A DNA stretch of 6,164 bases, from positions 1-6,164 of the forward strand of contig JBOGWV010000129.1 in the NCBI GenBank assembly GCA_050693975.1. Direction: 5' to 3'. Under the pieces are notes generated by a model that worked only from the letters and a program-made list of their open reading frames with translations, searched no databases and was not told the origin of the DNA. Shown here one piece after another: positions 6,143 through 6,164 of this stretch. Both the position numbers and the translations under genes were made by a program. How positions within the stretch are numbered: the stretch's first letter is position 1; each line of letters opens with the position of its first letter. The DNA is from WHSV01 sp050693975. GTDB lineage: Bacteria > Actinomycetota > CADDZG01 > WHSQ01.

Positions 6143-6164
6143 CTCAGACGGGTCGATCCGGCGA

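Overview
The window looks like chromosomal DNA from a high-GC bacterium, most likely an actinomycete in the broad sense (Actinomycetota). The pointers are the strong G/C third-position bias, an MMPL transporter with typical actinobacterial wording (G-F-G-P-G-F-N-G-P in its second external domain), a SigE-like ECF sigma factor followed by a membrane-anchored partner, and frequent GTG/TTG candidate starts. No mobile element, tRNA, rRNA, CRISPR array or phage gene is visible. The lineage is inference; no marker gene is present.

Layout. Bases 1-2162 (minus strand) encode an MMPL/RND-family membrane exporter that runs off the left edge without a stop. A roughly 200-base divergent intergenic region follows. 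On the plus strand come an ECF sigma factor (about 2367-2879) and, overlapping it by 8 bases, a one-pass membrane protein with an external kelch-type beta-propeller (2872-4164). After an 83-base gap is a complete poxvirus-like DNA topoisomerase IB (4248-5294). Next are a GlcG/HbpS (DUF336) family protein (5373-5801) and a small TFIIB-type zinc-ribbon protein (5909-6142). All plus-strand genes point the same way, but gaps of about 80-105 bases separate the last three, so shared transcription is uncertain.

How they may work together. The sigma and propeller genes are translationally coupled. They fit a transmembrane signalling pair in which the propeller protein senses an envelope signal and its short cytoplasmic N-terminus restrains or modulates the sigma factor. 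The divergent MMPL exporter is a plausible target, but no promoter motif was found that proves it. Topoisomerase IB, the GlcG-like protein and the zinc-ribbon protein look like independent housekeeping or accessory genes. The sigma-propeller pair is the most interesting element; the rest is well-known families with small individual oddities.
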